Source: Streptomyces rubradiris
GTDB lineage: Bacteria; Actinomycetota; Actinomycetes; Streptomycetales; Streptomycetaceae
NCBI RefSeq assembly: GCF_016860525.1
Contig: NZ_BNEA01000015.1
Location: 1,178,001 to 1,242,000 of the forward strand
Direction of reading: 5' to 3'
Length of the DNA: 64,000 nucleotides
Positions 25,042 to 32,804 of the stretch are shown here, in pieces. Each line of letters opens with the position of its first letter. Within the stretch, counting starts at the first letter, position 1. Made by a program: the position numbers and the translations under genes. Under the pieces are notes generated by a model, which saw nothing but the letters and a program-made list of their open reading frames with translations, ran no database searches and was not told the DNA's origin.

Positions 25042-26318
25042 GGCGGATCATCCTTGATTTGTTCGCCGGCTGTGGTGGTTGGAGCCACGCCCTCAGCGTT
25101 CTCGGGGCCCGCGACATCGGCCTGGAATGGGACACCTGGGCCTGCGAAACCCGCGCCGCAGCCGGGCAGTTGACCCTCCAGACCGATGTCGCCCGCTACC
25201 CCGCGTGGATCTTCTCCGGGCGTGTCCTGGGGCTGATCGCCTCCCCGCCGTGCCAGGCGTGGTCGATGGCCGGCAAGCGCCTGGGTCTGGTCGACCAGCC
25301 CCTCGTCCACCAGGCCGTCGCCGACCTCGCCGCCGGTCGTGACACCCGCGACCAGCTCCTGGCCGCGTGCGCCGACCCGCGCTCCCTGCTCGCCGCCGAG
25401 CCCATGCGCTACCTGCACGCCCTGAACGCGGTGGGCGAGCCGGAGTGGGTGGCCATGGAGGAGGTCCCCGACGTCCTGCCCCTGTGGCGGCAGTACGCCG
25501 CCATCCTGCGCACCTGGGGGTTCTCCGTGTGGACCGGGATCCTCAACGCCGCCGACTACGGCGTCCCCCAGACCCGTCGCCGCGCGTTCCTGCTCGCCTC
25601 CCGGGTGCGTACCGCCGCACCCCCGCCGCCCACGCACGCCCAGGTCGCCGAGCCGGAGTCGCTGTTCGGGCCCGGCCGCGCCCGGTGGGTGTCGATGGCC
25701 GAGGCCCTGGGGTGGGGCCGGACCGACGGCCCGGTGCCCACCGTGTGTGCCGGCGGGGGCCCGGGAGGCGGCCCCGAGCCCTTCCCCTCCGGCTCCCGCA
25801 AGACCCTCGCCGATGCCCGCGACCGGGGAACCTGGACTCCCCACCCGGGCGGAGCCGTCCTGCGATCCCGTCGTGAAGGGCCGGCCTGGGCCGCCCGGCC
25901 CGGCTCCGACCTGCCCGCCGACCGTCCAGCGCCGACGTTCACCGCCGAAGCACACCGCTGGGTCTGGTCCCTGCGCAGCAACAACCAGACCAACGCCACC
26001 GTCCGGTCGATCCGGGAGCCGGCCGGGACGCTGTTCTTCGGGCACCGCGCGAACGAGTGCACCTGGGTCGCCGAACCCGCCGCCCCCAGCCCCGGCGACA
26101 CCGCGGGCAAGACCATGGTGGTACCCGAGCCGATCAAGATCACCGCCCGGGAGGCGGGCATCCTGCAGTCCTTCCCGGCCGACTACCCCTGGCAGGGCAA
26201 CAAGGGCCAGCAGTTCTCCCAGATCGGCAACGCCGTCCCGCCCCGGCTCGCAGCCCACCTCCTCGCCCCGCACCTGAACGTCCCCTTCCGCCCCGACGAC
26301 TTCACGCTCGCAGCCTGA
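25038..26318 (+). CDS. DNA (cytosine-5) methyltransferase
   Basis: 426 residues from GTG 25038. Motif I DLFAGCGGWS (7-16), catalytic motif IV SPPCQAWS (about 68-75), motif VI reading EEVPDVLP instead of the common ENV (about 142), motif VIII QTRRRAFLLAS (about 177) and motif X SQIGNAVPPRLAAHL near the end. It transfers a methyl group from SAM to cytosine C5. No restriction enzyme gene is adjacent, so it is likely an orphan, protecting the element or modifying DNA with the PP-loop enzyme encoded 0.9 kb upstream. The stop overlaps the next ATG. The Glu-Glu-Val variant should be noted but is compatible with activity. Confidence 0.93.
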   Translation: MRRIILDLFAGCGGWSHALSVLGARDIGLEWDTWACETRAAAGQLTLQTDVARYPAWIFSGRVLGLIASPPCQAWSMAGKRLGLVDQPLVHQAVADLAAGRDTRDQLLAACADPRSLLAAEPMRYLHALNAVGEPEWVAMEEVPDVLPLWRQYAAILRTWGFSVWTGILNAADYGVPQTRRRAFLLASRVRTAAPPPPTHAQVAEPESLFGPGRARWVSMAEALGWGRTDGPVPTVCAGGGPGGGPEPFPSGSRKTLADARDRGTWTPHPGGAVLRSRREGPAWAARPGSDLPADRPAPTFTAEAHRWVWSLRSNNQTNATVRSIREPAGTLFFGHRANECTWVAEPAAPSPGDTAGKTMVVPEPIKITAREAGILQSFPADYPWQGNKGQQFSQIGNAVPPRLAAHLLAPHLNVPFRPDDFTLAA

Positions 26319-27496
26319 TGCCCCGCACCACCCACCCGCACAAGGACGGCCTCGGCGCCAGCGCACCGTCGCCGCCGGGCTACTTCGCCGAGCAGGCCCT
26401 GCTCGGCGCCCTCCTGTCCGAACCGCACCGCCTGCCCGACGTGACCGGCATCAGCCCCGACGCGTTCACCACCCCGGCGCACGCCGCGGTGTTCGCCGCG
26501 ATCCAAGCCCTGCCGACCCCCGCCCCCGTCGAGACCGCCGATCACGCCGCCGCGCTCGCCGCCCTGCGTGCACGGCCTGCCGCCCCCGGCCCGGGCAAGC
26601 ACGCCGAGCACATTGCCTGGCTGGGCAAGGTGCTCACCGTCGCCCGCGGGCAGGCCCGCGGGCTGACCGCCGCCCACCTGCACACCCTCATCAGCGCATG
26701 CCCCACCCCCCGGCACGCGCCCGCGTACACGCGGATCATCCAGGCCGAGCACGCCCGCCGCCGCCTGCACAAGGCCGCCCAGCGCCTGACGCACACCGCG
26801 CGGGACACCTCGCTCCCCCACCCCGTGCCGAGCACCCTGGCCGAAGCCGACGCCCTCGCCGGTGTCGTGGACGCCATCGCCGCCGCGTTCCCGCCGCACT
26901 CCGGCTCCCTGCCCCGCACCCCCCTACCCCCGCAGGAACCTCCACCCGATGGCGAAGAGGCCACCCAGGAGGAGCGGCTGCTGCTCGCCACGGCCACCGC
27001 ACGGCCAGCCGAGACGGAGCAGATGCGCTGGCTGACGGAAGAGGACTTCACCCTCCCCCTGCACGCCGGACTCTGGCGATGCCTGACCACACTGGTGCGC
27101 CAGCGCGCCCCCGTCGATCCCGTAACCGTCCTCTGGCAGGCCCAGCAGCGCGGTGTCCTGAACGGTGTCGATGACCCACGGGAGGTGCTCGGTTTCCTCA
27201 CCCGGCCGGACGTGTCCGCGCCCTACCTCGGCGAGCGGATCCTGCGCCGGTCCGTCCTCGCCACCGCCCACCACGCCGGCCGCCGCATCGAAGCCTTCAG
27301 CGACGACCCGGCCAACAGCCCCTACCAGCTCGTGGTCGGCAGCCGCCGCGCCCTCGCCGAACTGACGGCCATCCGCACCCGCTGGCAGCAAGCCACCTCC
27401 CCGGCAACCGGCCCCCCGCCCCGCACGACCCGGGCGGTCCGGCGCACCGGCCCCGCTCCCACCACGGCAGCCTCCGCCGGCCGCCTCACACGCTGA
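26318..27496 (+). CDS. Tandem DnaB N-terminal-like domain protein without helicase domain
   Basis: 392 residues from ATG 26318 (TGATG overlap). Residues about 20-115 resemble the DnaB N-terminal domain (AEQALLGALLSEPHRLPDVT, FTTPAHAAVFAAIQAL). Residues about 205-320 are a second copy (ATQEERLLLATATARPAETE, LTEEDFTLPLHAGLWRCLTT, LTRPDVSAPYLGERIL). No RecA-like ATPase domain follows: no Walker motifs are seen. In DnaB this domain forms the collar and binds primase, so this protein may imitate or capture replisome parts. The tail ends AGRLTR. Confidence 0.72.
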   Translation: MPRTTHPHKDGLGASAPSPPGYFAEQALLGALLSEPHRLPDVTGISPDAFTTPAHAAVFAAIQALPTPAPVETADHAAALAALRARPAAPGPGKHAEHIAWLGKVLTVARGQARGLTAAHLHTLISACPTPRHAPAYTRIIQAEHARRRLHKAAQRLTHTARDTSLPHPVPSTLAEADALAGVVDAIAAAFPPHSGSLPRTPLPPQEPPPDGEEATQEERLLLATATARPAETEQMRWLTEEDFTLPLHAGLWRCLTTLVRQRAPVDPVTVLWQAQQRGVLNGVDDPREVLGFLTRPDVSAPYLGERILRRSVLATAHHAGRRIEAFSDDPANSPYQLVVGSRRALAELTAIRTRWQQATSPATGPPPRTTRAVRRTGPAPTTAASAGRLTR

Positions 27497-27561
27497 CCCC
27501 GACCATGCCGGTGGACGGGCCCCGACCGGGTCCGGCCACCGGCAGAAAGAGCACATCCCGA

Positions 27562-28944
27562 GTGACCGAACCTGCCCTCGACGCCCACGTCCGCCTCGAC
27601 ACCCACCCCACGCACTCCAGCGCCGTGACCGCGACCGTCACGGGCACCAAAGCTGATCGTGCCCTGGCCATCCTCCTGGCCGACGGCTGGGAGAACGCCG
27701 CCGAGAACACGCTCGTCCTGGTCCGTATCGACCACGAGGAGCCCTACTGGGCCAACGAAACCGCCGGCAAACTCCACGCGGCCGGGATCCCCACCCAGAT
27801 CAGCGACCGGCTCCGCAAGGCCATCCACGAGGAGTGGACCTGGGCCGACTACCCCATGCCCTGGCTCACCCGGTCCGAGATCCGGGAGGTCTCCGACCAG
27901 GCCCAGAAGCTCTACGACGACATCCGGCACAGGCGGCTCCTCATCCACGCCCACGCCCACGACGGCCACACCACCGTCGCGGTCGGCACCTACCTCAATA
28001 CAGGCAAGAGCGTCTACCTCCACGGAGAGAACCACCTGCGGCAGATCGCCGACACCTTCGACTCCCCCGCCCAGGCCCTCACCATGTTCGAACGCGTCCA
28101 CGGCGACAGCATGCGCCCCGGCCCCGCGCCCCTGACCGACACCGAGCGCCAGACCGCCCAAGCCCGCACCATCCTCGGCACACCGGACACCGGCACGGAA
28201 TCGCCTGTGGCCCAGCCCGAGCCCGCCCCCGAACCAGAAGTCGTGCCGGCGTACGCCGCCGACCCCGGCGACCACGACGCCCTACTGGAGGAGTTCCTCG
28301 CCGCACACGGCGAGTGGCAAAAGTGGAGCACCTGGTCCGACGACACCACCCACGCCATCCACGAGTCCCAGACCCTGCGCATCGAACGCGTCCACCAGGC
28401 AGACCCCCGGGAGACGTCCTGGACCGTGGCCGCGTACGAAACGCCGGTCTCCGAACGCATGTGGCACCTCACCGCCACCGACACCGCGCCCGCCCCCGTG
28501 CTGAAGGCCCTGCTGGACCAGCTGGACGACACAGACACGTGGGAAACAGTCGCTGGCAGCCCGATCACGGACAAGACCGTCACCGAAGCCACGCGCCCCC
28601 TCACTGATGCCGGGTGGAAGCACACGGTGGACGGACGATGGATCCGCTGGGAAACCCCCCAGAAAGACGCCGGCGTGCAATTCGATGCCTTCGCCGCCCA
28701 GAACCCCGGCCACTACCTCCCCACCTGGACCCTGTGGGCCGGACAGAACCCCGACCGCCCCACCTGGGCCATCCACGCCTCCACCTACACCCCCGCCACC
28801 CTGCTCTCCCACCTCACCGGAGAACTCGCCGAGGGAATCGGAATACGTCAGCCCCGTCCACCGCAGGCGAAAAAGGCACACCACTACGCTCCCGCTACGC
28901 CCTCCGGAGCACCTCAGCAGCCACCAGCCCATCTACGGCGTTGA
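27562..28944 (+). CDS. AGF/AGY-type domain fused to DUF317-like C-terminus
   Basis: About 460 residues from GTG 27562; ATG 27505 is in frame but has no ribosome binding site. Residues about 5-85 match the small cluster domain (ALAILLADGWENAAENTLVL, AAGIPTQI). The middle (YDDIRHRRLLIHAHAHDGHT) is unique. Residues about 330-435 look like diverged DUF317 repeats: LTDAGWKHTVDGRWIRWETP, then PTWTLWAGQNPDRPTWAIHA and YTPATLLSHLTGELAEG. The tail ends QQPPAHLRR. Last gene of the cluster, joining its two main domain types in one chain. Confidence 0.68.
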   Translation: MTEPALDAHVRLDTHPTHSSAVTATVTGTKADRALAILLADGWENAAENTLVLVRIDHEEPYWANETAGKLHAAGIPTQISDRLRKAIHEEWTWADYPMPWLTRSEIREVSDQAQKLYDDIRHRRLLIHAHAHDGHTTVAVGTYLNTGKSVYLHGENHLRQIADTFDSPAQALTMFERVHGDSMRPGPAPLTDTERQTAQARTILGTPDTGTESPVAQPEPAPEPEVVPAYAADPGDHDALLEEFLAAHGEWQKWSTWSDDTTHAIHESQTLRIERVHQADPRETSWTVAAYETPVSERMWHLTATDTAPAPVLKALLDQLDDTDTWETVAGSPITDKTVTEATRPLTDAGWKHTVDGRWIRWETPQKDAGVQFDAFAAQNPGHYLPTWTLWAGQNPDRPTWAIHASTYTPATLLSHLTGELAEGIGIRQPRPPQAKKAHHYAPATPSGAPQQPPAHLRR

Positions 28945-28982
28945 CCGGTCGGTGGCCCAGCTGGGAGGGGAATCGTGATGTG

Positions 28983-29090
28983 AGGTGGGTGGGCGGCGTG
29001 GCCGCCATTCCCGCGTAGGGGCTCGCAGGCCCTGGGATAAACGGGCGTACCGCGCGCCCACCCACCTCTCCCGCCCGGGCCGAGGGCGGG
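28983..29090. other. Structured non-coding flank between the cluster and IS110 (candidate RNA or terminator)
   Basis: A perfect 13-base-pair stem (28983-28995 with 29055-29067) encloses 59 bases that can form an inner hairpin. It is followed by a second hairpin, CCCGCCC (29070-29076) with GGGCGGG (29084-29090). It ends the plus-strand cluster and also lies 3' of the minus-strand IS110 transposase. It could be a terminator or part of the IS non-coding end, where IS110-family elements encode a bridge RNA. The two cannot be separated by eye. Confidence 0.35.
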
Positions 29091-29146
29091 GGCCTTCGCC
29101 GCTTCAATCGGCGGACGCCTCCGCTCTCGGATCGGCGGCCTGCCCG

Positions 29147-30529
29147 TCAGGCAGCCCAGGGGCGGCCGAGGACGTGCCGGTAGATCGTCTGCCTGCTGAC
29201 ATCGAACGCCTTGGCCACTGCCACGACGGTGGCGCCGGGTTGGGCGAGGAGTTCGCGCGCGTGGCTGATCTCGTCCGGGGACAGCGGGCTTCGCCTCTGC
29301 AGCGCGGGGGCATCCGGCCGCTCCGGGTCGTAGCCGAAGGCGACCGCGTCGTCGTACGGCAGGCCGGTGGACATGCACCGGTACAGGCATAGAACGAGTC
29401 GGCGGCCGAGCTTGCGCAGGGCGGTGGCGTGCGCATCTCCGGCGGCACGTCGCCGCCGGTAGTAGTGCTGTGCTCCCGGCGACTGCATGGCCAGGCTGAA
29501 CGCGGCCGTGTGCAGTGTGCTGCGGAGGTGGACGGAGGAGGCCCGGCGGAAGGCGACACGGGTGGTGGTGCCGGAGGCCCAGGTGAGCGGAGCGACGCCG
29601 GCGTAGGCGGCCAGGGAGCGCCCGCTGCCGAAACGTTCCTCGGGCCGGTCCCCGATCTCGGCAAGCAGGTAGGCCCCCAGGACAGGACCGATCCCCGGGA
29701 TTCGGGAGATGAGCGGGTAGTGCCGCTGGCGGGTGTAGTGCGCGTGCATGTCCTTCTCCAGGGCTGCGGCCCTGGAGACCGCGCGGTCCAGGACGGCCAC
29801 CAGGTCCCTGATCCGCACCGACTCGGCTTCCTCCACCTGCGGGTCGAGAAGCATGGCGGGCCGACAGAACAGCAGGTGCAGCCGCTCGGCTTCGTCCTCC
29901 ACGGCCCTGGTCCGGCCGGCCTGCCGCAGGAGTTCTGCCAGCCGGGCCCGGGTGAGCTTGCTGGCGGCGCGAGGTCCGGGAGCTGCGGCCAGCACCGTCA
30001 TGGCCTGGGCGTTGCGCAGCCCGCCGAGCCGGGAGGGCCAGGCAGCCGCAGCCGCAGGCCAGAACCGGGTCAGGGCGGCACGCAGACTGTGTGCGGCTTC
30101 TACGCGGGCCGCGACGGCGGCGCGGTGCGTGTGGGTGAGGGTCCGCAGCGCCTGGGCTTCGGGGCTGCTGGCGACGACCGGCCGGCAGACCCCGGCGCGG
30201 ACCATGGCCGCGAGCATCCGCGCGTCGGCACGGTCCGACTTCGCGATTCCCAGAGCACTCCGGTGGCGGGCCGCGCGCGTCGGATCCACGTGCACCACCT
30301 TCATGCCAGCCGCCGCCAGGGCACGCGCGAAGAGGATGCCGGTGTCCTCGATCCCCGTGACGGCCGACCTCCACCGCCGCTCCAACGGGGCGAGAAACGC
30401 CTGGTATTCGGCCACCGGGTCGGGGGCGTCGGCGTAGGTGATGCGGCGCTCGGCCATCACGGTGCCGGCGTCGTTGAGCACGGCGAAGTCGAGCCATTTG
30501 TCCGACCAGTCGCATCCAACGAACAGCAC
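29147..30529 (-). CDS. IS110-family transposase with C-terminal helix-turn-helix
   Basis: 460 residues from GTG 30529 behind AAGGGGG. The N-terminal RuvC-like DEDD domain shows VGCDWSDKWLDFAV, VTGIEDTGILFARAL and AKSDRADARMLAAM. The C-terminal transposase part shows ISRIPGIGPVLGAYLLAEIG and YAGVAPLTWASGTTTRVAFR, with the conserved Ser region and LHTAAFSLAMQSPGAQHYY. An additional resolvase-like helix-turn-helix ends the protein (AGATVVAVAKAFDVSRQTIY, RHVLGRPW). The reading frame is intact, so the element may be active. IS ends are not obvious by eye. Confidence 0.93.
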   Translation of the reverse strand: MLFVGCDWSDKWLDFAVLNDAGTVMAERRITYADAPDPVAEYQAFLAPLERRWRSAVTGIEDTGILFARALAAAGMKVVHVDPTRAARHRSALGIAKSDRADARMLAAMVRAGVCRPVVASSPEAQALRTLTHTHRAAVAARVEAAHSLRAALTRFWPAAAAAWPSRLGGLRNAQAMTVLAAAPGPRAASKLTRARLAELLRQAGRTRAVEDEAERLHLLFCRPAMLLDPQVEEAESVRIRDLVAVLDRAVSRAAALEKDMHAHYTRQRHYPLISRIPGIGPVLGAYLLAEIGDRPEERFGSGRSLAAYAGVAPLTWASGTTTRVAFRRASSVHLRSTLHTAAFSLAMQSPGAQHYYRRRRAAGDAHATALRKLGRRLVLCLYRCMSTGLPYDDAVAFGYDPERPDAPALQRRSPLSPDEISHARELLAQPGATVVAVAKAFDVSRQTIYRHVLGRPWAA

Positions 30530-30555
30530 AGTGCATCCCCCTTCATCACACAAAC

Positions 30556-30577
30556 GGTGGTAGAAAAAATTACCACC
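30556..30577. repeat. Short inverted repeat upstream of IS110 transposase
   Basis: GGTGGTA (30556-30562) and TACCACC (30571-30577) form a 7-base-pair stem with an A-rich 8-base loop, 27 bases upstream of the transposase start. It may be a subterminal repeat of the IS or a regulatory hairpin. Confidence 0.45.
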
Positions 30578-30613
30578 CGGGATCGCGCGGGTCACGCATG
30601 GGGATCAGGGAAA

Positions 30614-30979
30614 ATGAGACGTTCGAGGCACCAGGAGATAACGGTCACAGCGGGGTGGGACATGGCGCGGGAGGTGATCCCCCGGGACCACCTCGCCCAC
30701 GGTGAATGGCCGTCCGGGGACCTGGCGGCCGACGCGCCACCCGGCGCTCACCTCGGCCAGGCTCTCGCGAAGAACCTCGCAGCGGCCATGGCCCAGCGGC
30801 GCCTCGGGCTCCGCGAACTCGCCCGGCTGGCCCAGTCGTCCCACCCCACGGTCAAGGCCGTCCTGGAGGGAACCCGGCTGCCCGCCTCACACACGATCCT
30901 CCTGCTCGAACTCGCACTGGACCTGCCGCTGTACCCCTCGCGGCTCTTCGAGCAGCTACGACCCACGGCCGACGACTGA
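30614..30979 (+). CDS. XRE-like helix-turn-helix protein
   Basis: 121 residues from ATG 30614 (AGGGA just upstream); ATG 30662 is an alternative start. Residues about 50-100 form the helix-turn-helix: AKNLAAAMAQRRLGLRELAR, LAQSSHPTVKAVLEG, LPASHTILLLELALDLPL. It ends RLFEQLRPTADD. Likely a small cytoplasmic DNA-binding regulator. Its start lies about 85 bases from the divergent IS110 gene, so the IS could affect its expression. Confidence 0.72.
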   Translation: MRRSRHQEITVTAGWDMAREVIPRDHLAHGEWPSGDLAADAPPGAHLGQALAKNLAAAMAQRRLGLRELARLAQSSHPTVKAVLEGTRLPASHTILLLELALDLPLYPSRLFEQLRPTADD

Positions 30980-31143
30980 CCGGACGACGCCCCCTTCAGC
31001 CACGTGGACAGGGACGGGGACTCGCACGCCCATGCGCCGCCAAAGCCAGGCCGCAGAGCCGATTCCGCCCGAACACCGTGCAGCTGTCCAGGCGGTGCGA
31101 ACAAGGCCGGCAGTCCGGACGCGCGGGGTGCAGGGGTGGAGGA

Positions 31144-31344
31144 GTGCGCCTTTCACCACCCATCGAGCCGCTACTGACCCGCTCCATGGCGGCGCTGCCG
31201 CTCTCCGATCCCGTGCTGTTCGAGCAGAGGGCCGACGACTTCCGCGTCATCGCGTTCACCGGCCGCGCCACGTTCCGGGTGGGAGATCGCGTGCCACTCG
31301 AGCGTTGGGCGCGGAAGGCGCCGCACACACCCTCATCATCGTAG
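31144..31344 (+). pseudogene. Remnant of an ATP-dependent DNA ligase N-terminus
   Basis: 66 codons from GTG 31144. LSPPIEPLLTRSMAALPLSD, then VLFEQRADDFRVIAFTGR, follows the start of Streptomyces ATP-dependent ligases (PPLEPMLA, then YEPKWDGFRALAF, from memory). The nucleotidyl lysine position is Arg here and the domain breaks off after about 60 residues, so it cannot be active. The frame stops 37 bases before hairpin repeat copy B. Confidence 0.45.
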
Positions 31345-31380
31345 TCAGCAGACACTGAGCGCTTCGCCGCGGTCGGGCAA

Positions 31381-31418
31381 CATAGCTCGGGATCGCCGGT
31401 TAGCCAAACCGGCGATCC
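31381..31418. repeat. Dispersed hairpin repeat, copy B
   Basis: CATAGCTCGG followed by a perfect 12-base-pair stem (31390-31401 with 31407-31418) and the loop AGCCA. It shares GGGCAACATAGC with copy C and CATTGAT downstream with copy A. With copy A it brackets the second half of the DUF317 cluster. Confidence 0.8.
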
Positions 31419-31515
31419 TGAACATCATTGATAGTCCACCGCCACCCTTCCATCCCTGCGTCGAAAGGCTCGCTGAAAACCACGCTTCCACAGAACGCCA
31501 CGGACAGGAGCCGGC

Positions 31516-32406
31516 TCATGCCGCCGCGTAGCTGACTCGAAACAGGTCCTGCGCGCGCTCGACGTCCCTTTGCGTACGCAGTTGGACCTCCAGGTCGCCC
31601 GTGCCGTGATGGCCGAGTCCCGCCACATCGCGAGTGAAGCCGGGCACCAGGTCGACCTCCTTCGGATCGACCTTCAGGTAGACGAGGAGCTTGGTCCTCT
31701 GTGGCGGACAGACGCAGGCGAAGTTCCGCAGGCGCTGATACGCCCGGTACGTCTTGCGCTGAACGCGGGTCACGCCGTCCCCGAGACCGAGCAGTGTCTC
31801 GTCGAGAGCCTGCACCAGGTCGTCCAGCGCCGCGCTCGGGCCGGCGCCTCCTGCCCGCGCGACCGGCTTCCTGCGGGCCGCTCGCACTGCTGGCTGCCCG
31901 CCGCTGACGGAGGCCACGGTCTCAAGTCCGAGCAGGTCCCTGCCGAAGTACCGGTAGCGGACCAGGTCGATGCTGCGCCGGTGCTCACGCACGGCGTGCA
32001 CGTCGTAGCGGGTGAAGTCCCCAGCGATGCAGATCAGCCTCGGACTGCTCCACAGCACCTGGGCCGCGGCCGGAGCCCCGAGCCGGTCGCGGACCAGGCG
32101 CTCGAACTCGGCCCGGTGGTCCACGAGCCAGCTCAGGTAGAACAGGCCCTGGTTGATGACGCCGGCGTCGACACCGCGCTTGTACTCCACGATGACAGGC
32201 GACCCGTTCTCGTCCAGACCGAGTGAATCGATCCTGCCCCCATGGACCGGCCCCGTGCTGTACTCACTCGCCAGGAACCGGACGCCCAGCAACGTCTCCA
32301 TGTGCGCCTCAACATGGCCCTGCACATCCGCTTCCGTCTCAGCAAGACGCGGCGCGACCTCGGCCGCGCCGCTCTGTGTCATATGGAACAGCTTCAGGCC
32401 CCACAC
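31516..32406 (-). CDS. DUF5655 / predicted nuclease-fold protein
   Basis: 296 residues from GTG 32406, just after GAGGAAGGGA. The N-terminal half resembles PD-(D/E)XK-type nuclease-fold proteins: EAHMETLLGVRFLASEYSTG, GRIDSLGLDENGSPVIVEYK (the D...EYK pattern), NQGLFYLSWLVDHRAEFERL. The C-terminal part (VQRKTYRAYQRLRNFACVCP, TKLLVYLKVDPKEVDL, TGDLEVQLRTQRDVERAQDL) is DUF5655. Similar two-domain proteins are common in bacteria, often in defence or mobile regions; their activity is not established. Confidence 0.85.
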   Translation of the reverse strand: MWGLKLFHMTQSGAAEVAPRLAETEADVQGHVEAHMETLLGVRFLASEYSTGPVHGGRIDSLGLDENGSPVIVEYKRGVDAGVINQGLFYLSWLVDHRAEFERLVRDRLGAPAAAQVLWSSPRLICIAGDFTRYDVHAVREHRRSIDLVRYRYFGRDLLGLETVASVSGGQPAVRAARRKPVARAGGAGPSAALDDLVQALDETLLGLGDGVTRVQRKTYRAYQRLRNFACVCPPQRTKLLVYLKVDPKEVDLVPGFTRDVAGLGHHGTGDLEVQLRTQRDVERAQDLFRVSYAAA

Positions 32407-32633
32407 CTTCCCTTCCTCGGCTTCAAGATCCGTAACGCCGAGGGGCGCGGGATTGTTTCAACGAAGGTCGGCTAATCCGAAGGTGATGTGAGACCCTGCG
32501 CGTACGGACGTCCGATGCACATCGCGTCCCCCAGTCATCGGGAAGATACGTTTCCCCCATGCGTCCCCCGGCGTCCGAGGGGACGGCGGATAAAATCACG
32601 TTTTCCCAGGTCAGAGCCCATTCCACAAGCACT

Positions 32634-32662
32634 GGAGCGGGCGCCTTCTAAGCGCCCGCTCC
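32634..32662. terminator. Strong hairpin, probable terminator
   Basis: GGAGCGGGCGC (32634-32644) and GCGCCCGCTCC (32652-32662) form a perfect 11-base-pair stem with a 7-base loop. It lies in the 300-base non-coding stretch (32407-32706) between the DUF5655 gene and the CRISPR-like array; no other feature was seen there. No run of T follows, which is usual in Streptomyces. Confidence 0.55.
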
Positions 32663-32804
32663 GTCTCAATCACACGCACCGGCGTACGCAAGTTGTCCAT
32701 GTCGATGTTGCGATCCTCTAACGCCCAAAAGGGCAACCGTCAGGCTGCGGCTCGACTCCCACGATGGGGAACAGGAGGGGGTTGCCAGCCTCGGCCGCCC
32801 CTAA

